Of a stretch of DNA of 64,000 nucleotides, positions 37,021-45,229 are shown piece by piece. Position 1 is the first letter of the stretch; each line of letters opens with the position of its first letter. Under the pieces are notes generated by a model. It was not told where the DNA came from. It ran no database searches and saw nothing but the letters and a program-made list of their open reading frames with translations. Source of the stretch: Pseudooceanicola algae (lineage in GTDB: Bacteria; Pseudomonadota; Alphaproteobacteria; Rhodobacterales; Rhodobacteraceae); NCBI RefSeq assembly GCF_003590145.2, contig NZ_CP060436.1:3668047-3732046 (forward strand), in the 5' to 3' direction. Made by a program: the position numbers and the translations under genes.

Positions 37021-37949
37021 GTGACATGATCCGAGCCGGCCACCTGCGCAGCGTCGTCATGCGCGCGCCGGGGATGACCAAGACGGTCGACTTCTACGTC
37101 AAGGCCTGGGGCCTGACGGTCGCCCACGAAGGCGACGGCATCACCTACCTGCGCGGCACGGGAACCGAGCCTTTCATCTATGCCCTCAAGGACGGCACGG
37201 ATTTCGGCATCGAATACATCCACATGGGCATGCCAGACCGCGCCTCGATGGATGCGCTGCACGCGCAGGTCGTCGCAAAGGGCGCCCATGTGCTGGGCGC
37301 GCCGGGAGAGTTCGACGACTGGCCCGGCGGCTACGGGTTCGAGATGCTGGACCCCGATTTCCGCCGGTTGCGCTTTACCTGCGATCTCGAGATGAACGAG
37401 AAGATGGACAAATACGCCCATCCCCAGAAGATCACCCATTGCGTCATCAATACCGGCGACATGGACGGGGTCGAAGCCTGGTATCAGGACGTGCTGGGCT
37501 TCCGCGTCTCGGATTACTCCGCCGACCAGATGGTCTTTTTGCGCGCTGCGGCCGACGTCGAGGAAGGCGCCGATCACCATTGCATCGCCCTGGTCCGCGC
37601 GCCCTATGCCAGCGTCAACCACGTCGCTTTCGAAACCGGCGGGATCAATGAATACATGCGTTCGATCGGACGGATGCGGCAGAACGGCACCGTGCCGACG
37701 TGGGGACCGGGCCGTCATGGACCGGGCGACAACTGCTTTGCCTATTTCGTCTCGCCCTCGGGGTTCGTGATCGAATTCACCTCCGAGGTCCAGAAGATCG
37801 ACGAGATGACCCACGAAGCCCAGGTCTGGCCGCGCGACAACCCCGAGAAGATGGACCAGTGGATGACCGCCGGCCCGCCGACCCCGGCGCAGCGCGCCTG
37901 CATGATGGGCCGCCCCGACCCGGGCTTTCCGCCAAGCAACGAGGGCTGA
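37017..37949 (+). CDS. VOC superfamily extradiol ring-cleavage dioxygenase
   Basis: A 310-residue protein with two glyoxalase/bleomycin-resistance (VOC) modules, the architecture of type I extradiol dioxygenases such as catechol 2,3-dioxygenase. The expected Fe(II) ligands occur in the second module: His in ITHCVINT, His in SVNHVAFE and Glu in FVIEFTSE. The N-terminal module lacks them, as in the known enzymes. It would open a catechol-type product of the Rieske oxygenase next to the hydroxyl pair. It overlaps the hydrolase gene by ATGA and precedes an SDR by 3 bases. Confidence 0.88.
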   Translation: MSDMIRAGHLRSVVMRAPGMTKTVDFYVKAWGLTVAHEGDGITYLRGTGTEPFIYALKDGTDFGIEYIHMGMPDRASMDALHAQVVAKGAHVLGAPGEFDDWPGGYGFEMLDPDFRRLRFTCDLEMNEKMDKYAHPQKITHCVINTGDMDGVEAWYQDVLGFRVSDYSADQMVFLRAAADVEEGADHHCIALVRAPYASVNHVAFETGGINEYMRSIGRMRQNGTVPTWGPGRHGPGDNCFAYFVSPSGFVIEFTSEVQKIDEMTHEAQVWPRDNPEKMDQWMTAGPPTPAQRACMMGRPDPGFPPSNEG

Positions 37950-37952
37950 ACC

Positions 37953-38744
37953 ATGGATCTGGGACTGACAGACAAGGTCGTCGTGGTGACCGGGGCGTCT
38001 TCGGGCATCGGGCTGGCCACGGCCGGCCTGGCGTTGGACGAAGGCGCCAAGGTCGCGCTTTGCGCCCGCGGGCCGGAACGCCTTGGCGATGTGGCCGAAA
38101 AGCTGTCGGCGCTGTATGGCGCCGACCGCGTGCTGGCGCAGCCAGTGGATGTGCTGGACGAGGCGGCGGTGACCGATTTCGCCGCTGCCGTCAGCGCCCG
38201 CTTCGGTGCGGTGCATGCGCTGATCAACAATGCCGGGCAGGGCCGCGTCTCGACCTTTGCCGATACCACGGATGATGCCTGGCGGCAGGAGCTGGAGCTG
38301 AAGTACTTCAGCCAGATCCGCCCGATCCGCGCCTTCCAGCCCGCGCTGAAGGCCAGTGGGCAGGGCGCCATCGTGGCGACCAATTCGCTGCTGGCCTACC
38401 AGCCGGAACCGCATATGGTCTGCACCTCTTCGGCGCGGGCCGGGGTGCAATCTCTGCTGAAAAGCCTTTCGGTCGAACTGGCCCCGGCCATCCGCGTCAA
38501 TTCCATCCTCGTCGGCCTTGTCGACAGCAACCAGTGGCAGCGCCGTTTCGAGGCGCGCGAAGATCAGTCCCAGTCACGCGACGACTGGTTCGCCGATCTG
38601 GCCCACAAGAAGAACATCCCCCTCGGTCGATTGGGCCAGCCTGACGAGGCGGCGCGTGCGCTGCTTTTCCTGGCCTCCCCGGCTGCATCCTTCATCACAG
38701 GAGCTCAAGTTGAAATCTCTGGCGGCATTTCCCGATACATCTGA
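37953..38744 (+). CDS. Atypical short-chain dehydrogenase/reductase lacking catalytic Tyr and Lys
   Basis: A 263-residue SDR-fold protein. The cofactor loop VTGASSGIG and the NNAG motif are intact, and Ser145 is in place. The usual YxxxK is replaced by T158-S-S-A-R162 (segment MVCTSSARAGV), and the catalytic Asn region also differs. A classical hydride-transfer mechanism is therefore doubtful. A divergent SDR branch with S-A-R-A-G-V in this place exists in aromatic degradation clusters. The last 35 bases overlap the next gene, which starts at a TTG inside it. Confidence 0.85.
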   Translation: MDLGLTDKVVVVTGASSGIGLATAGLALDEGAKVALCARGPERLGDVAEKLSALYGADRVLAQPVDVLDEAAVTDFAAAVSARFGAVHALINNAGQGRVSTFADTTDDAWRQELELKYFSQIRPIRAFQPALKASGQGAIVATNSLLAYQPEPHMVCTSSARAGVQSLLKSLSVELAPAIRVNSILVGLVDSNQWQRRFEAREDQSQSRDDWFADLAHKKNIPLGRLGQPDEAARALLFLASPAASFITGAQVEISGGISRYI

Positions 38745-40437
38745 CCTGTCCCCGGCCAATGATGCCGCCCCCGCAAGCCTTGCCATTGTCGGCGATCAGC
38801 TTGCGGAAGCTCTGGCGGATCTCGGGGTGACCACGCTGTTCGGCGTGATCTCGATCCACAACATGCCGATCCTGGACGCCATCGCGCGCCAGGGCCGGAT
38901 CCGCTTTGTCCCCGCGCGGGGCGAGGCAGGGGCGATGAACATGGCCGATGCCTATGCCCGCGTCACGGGTGGCCTCGGTGTGATCATGTCCTCGACCGGA
39001 ACGGCCGCGGGCAACACCGCTGGTGGCCAAGTCGAGGCGCTGACCGCCGGGTCGCGCCTGCTGCACATCACCAGCCAGGTCGACACCAAGTTCGCCGACC
39101 GCGACCGCGCGCCGATCCATGACGTGCCGACACAGCGCAAGATGCTGGAAGGGATCTCGAAGGCGGTGTTCCGCATCTGGGATTGCCATGCCGCGGTCGG
39201 CACGCTGAAGGCGGCCGTTTCGGCGGCGCTCTCGGCTCCGACGGGGCCGGTCAGCCTTGAAATCCCGGTCGACGTGCAGCGCGCGCCGATTTCCAGCACC
39301 GCGAAGATCGGCAAGCCGGCCGTGCTGAAACCCCGCGCCGATGACGCGGAGATCGAAGCGCTGGCTGCCCGCATCCTGAAGGCGAAACGCCCGATGATCT
39401 GGCTGGGCGGCGGCGCGAAGGACGCCGGCATCCCGGCCACCGAACTGGTCGAACGCGGCTTTGGCGCCGTCAGCTCGACCAACGGGCGCGGCGTGGTGGC
39501 GGAAACCCATCCCGCGACGCTCGGGGCCTTCAACATGGGGCCGGATGCGATCAAGCTTTACCAGACCTGCGACCTGATGGTCGTCGTCGGTTCGCGCTTG
39601 CGCGGCAACGAAACCAAGGACAACGACATGCCGCTGCCGCCGATCTGCCAGATCGACGCCGAGGCCAGCCAGGGCGGGCGCAACTACCCGGTCGAGATGA
39701 TGATCCACGGTGATGCCGAGGATACCCTGGCGCGGCTGCTGGAAATGCTGCCTGCAAAGCTTGATACCGACCCGAACCTGCCGCATGAGATCGCGGTGGT
39801 GCGGGCGACTGCCGAAGGCCAGATGCGCGCCATGCTCGGCCCCTATCGGACGGTCGCGGATGCGTTGCAGGAACGTGTCCTGCCGGGGCGCCACCCCTGG
39901 GTGCGGGACGTGACGATCACCAATTCGACCTTCGGCAACCGCTACGTGCAGATCGCCGAACCGCGCCTGGGCGTCCACGCGCTTGGCGGTGGCATCGGGC
40001 AGGGGATCGCCATGGGTGTCGGCGCGGCGCTGGCCAGCGCCGAGGAACCCGGATCCCCCAAGGCGATCACGCTGGTCGGGGACGGGGGCGCGATGCTGGG
40101 CATGGCCGAGCTGATCACCGCCGTCGACGAAAACGCGCCTCTGGTCTACGTGCTGATGAACGACAGTGCCTATGGCGTGATCCAGAACATCCAGGACGCG
40201 CAATACGACGGCCGCCGCCATTATTCCAAGATCGCGGTGCCGAACTTTGCCAAGCTCTGCGATGCGGTCGAGATGCCGCACATGAAGGTCGATAATATCG
40301 ACGCCTTCGCCGCCGCCCTGGACGAGGCCATCGCGCGCCCCGGTCCCGTCGTGCTCGAGGTGGACATGGTCGCCATCGGCCCCTACGCCCAGCAGTTCGC
40401 AGGCCCGCCCGCGGGTGCTGCCGGCAAGGCGGAGTAA
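38710..40437 (+). CDS. Thiamine diphosphate-dependent enzyme (acetolactate synthase/benzoylformate decarboxylase-like)
   Basis: A 575-residue ThDP enzyme with the three-domain fold of acetolactate synthase and 2-oxo-acid decarboxylases. The ThDP-activating glutamate is in VPARGEAGAMNMADAYAR, and the Mg-ThDP motif begins GDGGAMLGMAELI and ends at the MND asparagine about 28 residues later. The best start is the TTG at 38710 with AGGAG 6 bases upstream, overlapping the SDR by 35 bases; no suitable ATG is near. It could decarboxylate or cleave/ligate a 2-oxo acid from ring cleavage. The substrate is unknown. Confidence 0.87.
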   Translation: MKSLAAFPDTSDLSPANDAAPASLAIVGDQLAEALADLGVTTLFGVISIHNMPILDAIARQGRIRFVPARGEAGAMNMADAYARVTGGLGVIMSSTGTAAGNTAGGQVEALTAGSRLLHITSQVDTKFADRDRAPIHDVPTQRKMLEGISKAVFRIWDCHAAVGTLKAAVSAALSAPTGPVSLEIPVDVQRAPISSTAKIGKPAVLKPRADDAEIEALAARILKAKRPMIWLGGGAKDAGIPATELVERGFGAVSSTNGRGVVAETHPATLGAFNMGPDAIKLYQTCDLMVVVGSRLRGNETKDNDMPLPPICQIDAEASQGGRNYPVEMMIHGDAEDTLARLLEMLPAKLDTDPNLPHEIAVVRATAEGQMRAMLGPYRTVADALQERVLPGRHPWVRDVTITNSTFGNRYVQIAEPRLGVHALGGGIGQGIAMGVGAALASAEEPGSPKAITLVGDGGAMLGMAELITAVDENAPLVYVLMNDSAYGVIQNIQDAQYDGRRHYSKIAVPNFAKLCDAVEMPHMKVDNIDAFAAALDEAIARPGPVVLEVDMVAIGPYAQQFAGPPAGAAGKAE

Positions 40438-40440
40438 GGC

Positions 40441-41241
40441 ATGCATCTTGGACTGATCGGTTACGGCAATATCGCGGCCACCCTGTTGAAGATCCTCGAC
40501 GCGCAGGGGCAATTGCCTGCGCGCGTCTCGGTCCTGGCCCGTCCGGGTCGGGCAGAGGCCGCGCGCGCCGCCTTCGCCTTTCCGGTGGAGATCTTCGAGG
40601 AAGTCGCGGATTTCCTGGCCGCCAGGCCCGACTACGTTGTCGAGGCCGCGACCCATGCCGCGGTGAAGGGCCCCGTTCTTGAAACCTTGCGCGCGGGGGT
40701 CCCGGTGCTGGTCGTCTCCATCGGCGCGCTTGCCGACGCGGACACAGAGGCGGCGATCCGCGAGGCTGCCACCGCCGGCAAGACGCAGGCGCATCTGTCC
40801 AACGGCGCCGTGGGGGGCATCGACATGCTGGCCGCCGCCCGGCTTTCGGGTATCGACAGCGTCGCCTATACATCGCGCAAACCGCCGCAGGCCTGGGCGG
40901 GCACCCCCGCCGACGGGCTGCTGGATCTGGCCGCGCTGACCGAGGCCACGACCTTCTACGAAGGCACGGCCCGGCAGGCGGCGACGGACTACCCCAAGAA
41001 CGCCAACGTGGCAGCCACCATCGCCCTTGCGGGCGCGGGCTGGCAGGCCACCACGGTGCGCATGGTCGCGGACCCCTCGGTCTCGGCCAATATCCACGAA
41101 TTCACGGTGCGCTCCGGCGCGCTGGATTTCACGGTGACACTGGAAGGCAAACCTTCGCCCGACAACCCCAAGACCAGCGTTTCCACGGTTTATGCGCTGG
41201 CACGGGCGGTGCTGAACCAGACCTCGCCGCTGACACTCTAG
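40441..41241 (+). CDS. Aspartate dehydrogenase-like NAD(P) oxidoreductase
   Basis: A 266-residue protein of the L-aspartate dehydrogenase (NadX) family. The N-terminal dinucleotide fold is HLGLIGYGNIAATLL, followed by VEAATHAAVK. The C-terminal domain has the catalytic histidine in ANIHEFTVRSG. True NadX makes iminoaspartate for NAD synthesis. Here it sits mid-operon, 3 bases after the ThDP enzyme and 8 before an aldehyde dehydrogenase, so a catabolic role on an amino- or imino-acid, or on an oxo-acid, is more likely. That location hints at a nitrogen-containing pathway intermediate. Confidence 0.85.
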   Translation: MHLGLIGYGNIAATLLKILDAQGQLPARVSVLARPGRAEAARAAFAFPVEIFEEVADFLAARPDYVVEAATHAAVKGPVLETLRAGVPVLVVSIGALADADTEAAIREAATAGKTQAHLSNGAVGGIDMLAAARLSGIDSVAYTSRKPPQAWAGTPADGLLDLAALTEATTFYEGTARQAATDYPKNANVAATIALAGAGWQATTVRMVADPSVSANIHEFTVRSGALDFTVTLEGKPSPDNPKTSVSTVYALARAVLNQTSPLTL

Positions 41242-41249
41242 AGGATGAC

Positions 41250-42746
41250 ATGAAAGACCTGACCACAGAGCTTCCCGACGGCCGCCTTTTCATCGGCGGA
41301 GAATGGGAGACGGGCACCGGGGCGGAAATCACCTCGACCTATCCGCATGACGGTTCCTTCAACCTCAGCTTCAAGGGCGCGTCCCGTGCCGATGGCGAAA
41401 AGGCCATCGCGCGGGCCAAGGCCGCGCAGGCCGATCCCGCATGGGCCAACCTGCTGCCGCATGAGCGCGCCCGGATGCTGCACGCGATCGCCGACGGAAT
41501 CGAGGCGAACATCGAGCGGATCTCCTACGTCCAGTCGCGCGACACCGGCAAGACACGCGGTGAAACCCGCGCGCTGGCAGGCTCTGCCGTTGGTACTTTC
41601 CGCTATTTCGCCGCGGTGCTGGAAACCTCGGACGACGATTTGACGGTGCAGCGCGCCACGGCGCTGACGGCCTCGATCCATGAACCCATCGGCGTCGTCG
41701 CGGCGATCACGCCTTGGAATTCGCCTATCGCGTCCGACGCCCAGAAGGTCGCGCCTGCGCTCGCCGCCGGCAACGCGGTCATCATCAAGCCCTCCAGCTG
41801 GTCGCCCATGGTCTCGCTTGTCCTCGCGGAAATCTGCGAAGAGGTCGGCCTGCCCAAGGGCCTTCTGTCCGTCCTGCCCGGCGCGGGGCGCGAGATCGGC
41901 AACCTGCTGGTCGAACACTGCGACATCGGGCGCGTCGCCTTTACCGGCGGCACGGTGACCGGGCGGCGGCTGGCAGCCCAGGCGGGCGAAAAGCTGATGC
42001 CTGTTTCGCTGGAACTGGGCGGGAAATCCCCGACCATCGTCTTTGAAGACCACGACCGGGACCTGACGATCGCGGGCATCCTTTTCGGCATCTTCTCGTC
42101 TTCGGGTCAAAGCTGCATCGCGGGCTCGCGCCTGTTCGTGCAGAAGGCGATCTATGACGACTTCCTTGCCGACCTGGTGAAGGCCACCGAAAAGCTGGTC
42201 GTCGGCGCGCCCGACGATCCCGCCACGCAGGTCGCCCCGATGATCTGCGCCGAACACCGCGACAGCGTGGAAAAATACATCGCGCTGGCACAGGAAGAGG
42301 GCGGCAAGGTCCTTTGCGGCGGCACCCGACCGGAAGGCGAGGCCTTCGCCAAGGGTTCCTACCTGAAGCCCACGATCATCGCCGGCCTGACCAACGACGC
42401 GCAGGTCTGCCGCGAAGAGATCTTCGGCCCGGTGCTGGTCGTCCTGCCGTTCGAGGACGAGGCCGAGGTGATCGCCCAGTCCAACGACAACGATTACGGT
42501 CTTGCTTGCGGCATCTGGACGAAGGACTTCCCCCGCGCCTGGCGTCTGGCCCGCGCGATCAAGGCCGGCACGGTCTGGATCAACACCTACAAGCAGTTCT
42601 CGATCTCGACCCCCTTCGGCGGCGACGGAGCCTCGGGCATGGGGCGTGAAAAGGGCCGCGAGGGGCTGCGTGCCTGGCAGCGGCAAAAGGGCATCTATGC
42701 GGACCTGACGGGCAATCCGCATCCATGGGCGAGGGTTGGCCAATGA
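41250..42746 (+). CDS. NAD(P)-dependent aldehyde dehydrogenase
   Basis: A 498-residue aldehyde dehydrogenase with ITPWNSPIAS, NADP-contact VIIKPSSWSP, base glutamate in LELGGKSP and nucleophilic cysteine in SSGQSCIAG. It resembles betaine-aldehyde/2-hydroxymuconic-semialdehyde-type enzymes and would oxidise an aldehyde released by ring cleavage or by the ThDP enzyme. Its TGA overlaps the next SDR start as ATGA. Substrate is not determinable from sequence. Confidence 0.92.
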   Translation: MKDLTTELPDGRLFIGGEWETGTGAEITSTYPHDGSFNLSFKGASRADGEKAIARAKAAQADPAWANLLPHERARMLHAIADGIEANIERISYVQSRDTGKTRGETRALAGSAVGTFRYFAAVLETSDDDLTVQRATALTASIHEPIGVVAAITPWNSPIASDAQKVAPALAAGNAVIIKPSSWSPMVSLVLAEICEEVGLPKGLLSVLPGAGREIGNLLVEHCDIGRVAFTGGTVTGRRLAAQAGEKLMPVSLELGGKSPTIVFEDHDRDLTIAGILFGIFSSSGQSCIAGSRLFVQKAIYDDFLADLVKATEKLVVGAPDDPATQVAPMICAEHRDSVEKYIALAQEEGGKVLCGGTRPEGEAFAKGSYLKPTIIAGLTNDAQVCREEIFGPVLVVLPFEDEAEVIAQSNDNDYGLACGIWTKDFPRAWRLARAIKAGTVWINTYKQFSISTPFGGDGASGMGREKGREGLRAWQRQKGIYADLTGNPHPWARVGQ

Positions 42747-43486
42747 CACTGCAGAACCGCAACATCCTTGTCACCGGGGCCGGGGGCGGCCTTGGCCGCG
42801 ACATCGTGCTGGCCTGTGGCCGGGCCGGGGCCCATGTGATCCTGTCTGATTTCAACGAAGAGACGGTGCAGGCCTCGCTTGCCGCCCTGCAAGCGGCGGG
42901 TGGCAGCGGAGAGGTCCGTCTGGCAGACCTCAGCGACCCGGAGTCCATCGCTGCGCTTGGCGCGGGGCTGGACGGGCCGCTGCATGGTCTGATCAACAAC
43001 GGCGCGATTGCCACCGGGATTGGCGGCATCGGTTACCGCGATATCGAGATCGAGACCTGGGATCGTGTCATGCAGGTCAACGTGCGCGGAACCTGGCTGA
43101 TGATCCGCGCCTGTGCCGATGCGCTGATCGCCTCCGGGTCCGGCCGGGTGGTGAACCTGGCCTCGGATACCGCCCTTTGGGGGGCGCAGAACCTGCTGGC
43201 CTATACCAGTTCCAAGGGGGCCGTCATGGCGATGACCCGCAGCCTGGCGCGGGAAATGGGCCCCGATGGCGTCGGTCTGACCACCATCGCGCCCGGCATC
43301 CTGACCACCGAAAGCACCGACTACGTGCCCGAGGCGCGCCATACCCACTACGAGACCGGCCGCGCCGTGCCGGGCAAGCAGGGCACGGGCGAGGTGGCCG
43401 AGGTCGCTGCCTTCCTGGTGTCCGAACCCGCCATCACGCTTACTGGTCAGACGCTACCCGTCGACCACGGCTTCGTCTTCAACTGA
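42743..43486 (+). CDS. SDR family oxidoreductase (classical)
   Basis: A 247-residue classical short-chain dehydrogenase. It has the cofactor loop VTGAGGGLG, NNGA in place of NNAG, Ser in NLASDTALWG, and an intact YxxxK (AYTSSKGAVM). Unlike the other SDR of this operon it should be a competent alcohol/ketone oxidoreductase. The ATG at 42743 is chosen because it forms an ATGA overlap with the aldehyde dehydrogenase stop; an ATG 6 codons upstream lies within that gene. Confidence 0.9.
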   Translation: MTLQNRNILVTGAGGGLGRDIVLACGRAGAHVILSDFNEETVQASLAALQAAGGSGEVRLADLSDPESIAALGAGLDGPLHGLINNGAIATGIGGIGYRDIEIETWDRVMQVNVRGTWLMIRACADALIASGSGRVVNLASDTALWGAQNLLAYTSSKGAVMAMTRSLAREMGPDGVGLTTIAPGILTTESTDYVPEARHTHYETGRAVPGKQGTGEVAEVAAFLVSEPAITLTGQTLPVDHGFVFN

Positions 43487-43496
43487 GGGGGCGCAC

Positions 43497-44771
43497 ATGA
43501 TACAGATCGCCATCGTCGGCGCCGGACCCTCCGGCTGTTACCTGGCCCAGGCGCTGCTGAAGGCGGTGCCGGGCGCGCATATCGATATCCTCGACCGGCT
43601 GCCGGTGCCCTTCGGTCTGGTGCGGTATGGTGTGGCCCCCGACCATCAGGGGACCAAGGCCGTCGCGCGCCAGTTCGCGCGCCTGTTCGAAAAGCAGGGC
43701 GTCGGCTTCATCGGCAATGTCACCCTTGGCCAGGAAGGCGAGGGCGGCACGCTGTCCCTGTCAGAGCTTCAGTCGGCCTATGACGTGGTGGTGCTGGCGC
43801 TTGGCCTGCCGAAGGACCGCGCGCTGCCGCTGCCCGGTGCCGCGCTGCCCGGCGTCATCGGTGCGGGCCAGTTGACGCGGCACTGGAACGACCACCCCGA
43901 CGACAGCGCCAGCCTGCCCGATCTTGGTCGCCGCGTGGTGATCGTGGGGCAGGGCAATGTCGCCATCGACGTGCTGCGTATCCTTGCAAAGCGGGCCGAG
44001 CATTTCGACGGATCGGACCTGGCCCACCGGCACAGCGACCACATCGCCGCCGCCGGGATCGAAAGCATCGACATCCTGGGCCGGTCCCCCGCCCATGAGG
44101 CGAAGTTTGATCCGGTGATGGTCAAGGAGCTGGCCAAGCTGCCGCATATGGGCTTTGCCTTTGAGGGGCTCGCGCATTCCGGCGCGGCGTCGCAGGACGA
44201 TGCCCGGCTTGAGGCGCTTGCCAACCTGCCGGCGGCCGCCGACCACGATATCCGCGTGACCTTCCATTTCGGCGCGACGCCGACGCGCCTGACCGGCACC
44301 GACCGGGTCAGTGCCGCGCAATTCGACTGCGACGGCGCCGAGCTTTCGCTGCCCTGCGATACGGTCGTCTCGGCCATCGGCTTCGAGACCCATGTGCCGG
44401 GGCTGCGTGACGACCTGCTTGCAGGCGCGGAGGATGCCGCGCTTGGCGTCCTGCGTCCCGGTCTATACGCGGCGGGCTGGTTTGCCCGTGGCCCGCGCGG
44501 CACCATCCCCGAGAACCGGCAGGCCGCCCAGGCCCTGGCGGCACGCATCGCGCAGGATCTCGGCACGCTTCCCAAGACCAGCAAAACGGGTGCGGCTGCC
44601 CTTGCCGCCCGCCTGTCCGGCCTGACCGATTACGCCGGCTGGCAGCGCATCGACGCGGCCGAGCTTGCCGCTTGCGATGCCGGCCGGGTCAGGGCAAAGG
44701 TCGCCGATCTGACTGACATGCTGACCCTGGCCGCTGGCCGGGCACAAGACCACCCGGAGACCGAGACATGA
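43497..44771 (+). CDS. FprA-type NADPH:ferredoxin/flavodoxin reductase (adrenodoxin reductase family)
   Basis: A 424-residue flavoenzyme. The FAD loop is IAIVGAGPSGCYLAQALL, the adrenodoxin-reductase hallmark is LPVPFGLVRYGVAPDHQ, and the NADP loop is VVIVGQGNVAIDVLRIL; the segment GWFARGPRGTIPENR is diagnostic of the family. The gene overlaps the flavodoxin gene by ATGA, so the two very probably form an electron chain from NADPH to the Rieske oxygenase. Ring-hydroxylating oxygenases usually use other reductase types, which makes this pairing notable. Confidence 0.9.
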   Translation: MIQIAIVGAGPSGCYLAQALLKAVPGAHIDILDRLPVPFGLVRYGVAPDHQGTKAVARQFARLFEKQGVGFIGNVTLGQEGEGGTLSLSELQSAYDVVVLALGLPKDRALPLPGAALPGVIGAGQLTRHWNDHPDDSASLPDLGRRVVIVGQGNVAIDVLRILAKRAEHFDGSDLAHRHSDHIAAAGIESIDILGRSPAHEAKFDPVMVKELAKLPHMGFAFEGLAHSGAASQDDARLEALANLPAAADHDIRVTFHFGATPTRLTGTDRVSAAQFDCDGAELSLPCDTVVSAIGFETHVPGLRDDLLAGAEDAALGVLRPGLYAAGWFARGPRGTIPENRQAAQALAARIAQDLGTLPKTSKTGAAALAARLSGLTDYAGWQRIDAAELAACDAGRVRAKVADLTDMLTLAAGRAQDHPETET

Positions 44772-45229
44772 AAATCGCCCTGCTTTACGGTACTGAAACC
44801 GGCACCACGGAAATGCTTTGCGAGGACCTGGAAGGGCACCTTGGCGGCGACCACGAGGTCGAGATGGCCGACCTTGGCGACACCGACCCGACCAGCCTGG
44901 ACGGTGATAGCCTGCATCTGATCCTCTGCTCGACCTATGGTGACGGAGAACTGCCGGCGACCGCTCAGCCCTTTGCCCAGGCGCTGATCGACGCCGGGGC
45001 GGACCTGTCGGGCATCCGTTTCGCGATCTTCGGTCTGGGCGACAGCACCTACGAGACCTTCAACGAAGGCTCGCAGAAGCTGGCGGAACTGTTGGTGAAA
45101 CATGGCGCGAAGCAGGTCGGGGACCGCACCACCTATGACGCGATGAGCGGCGACATGCCCGAGGATTCGGCCTTTCCCTGGGCCGAGGAACGGATTGCCG
45201 AAGCCGAACCCCTGTTTGCGGCCAGCTAG
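44768..45229 (+). CDS. Flavodoxin
   Basis: A 153-residue FMN electron carrier. The phosphate loop is LYGTETGTTEML (T-x-T-G-x-T), the isoalloxazine loops are CSTYGDGELP and FGLGDSTYETF, and the acidic surface is typical of flavodoxins and MioC/CPR-like domains. It starts inside the last codons of the reductase gene (ATGA) and ends directly before an IclR gene. It is the only small electron carrier in the cluster, so it likely replaces the ferredoxin of conventional oxygenase systems. Confidence 0.9.
   Translation: MKIALLYGTETGTTEMLCEDLEGHLGGDHEVEMADLGDTDPTSLDGDSLHLILCSTYGDGELPATAQPFAQALIDAGADLSGIRFAIFGLGDSTYETFNEGSQKLAELLVKHGAKQVGDRTTYDAMSGDMPEDSAFPWAEERIAEAEPLFAAS

Noticed and set aside
38695..41097. 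800-codon minus-strand open frame opposite the ThDP and AspDH-like genes
   Set aside because: The plus-strand genes have full domain motifs. This frame has low-information G/R/D/H-rich composition, typical of antisense frames in high-GC DNA.
42725..42742. Earlier ATG for the second SDR of the cluster
   Set aside because: It would add six residues inside the aldehyde dehydrogenase gene; the ATGA overlap at 42743 gives the standard SDR N-terminus.
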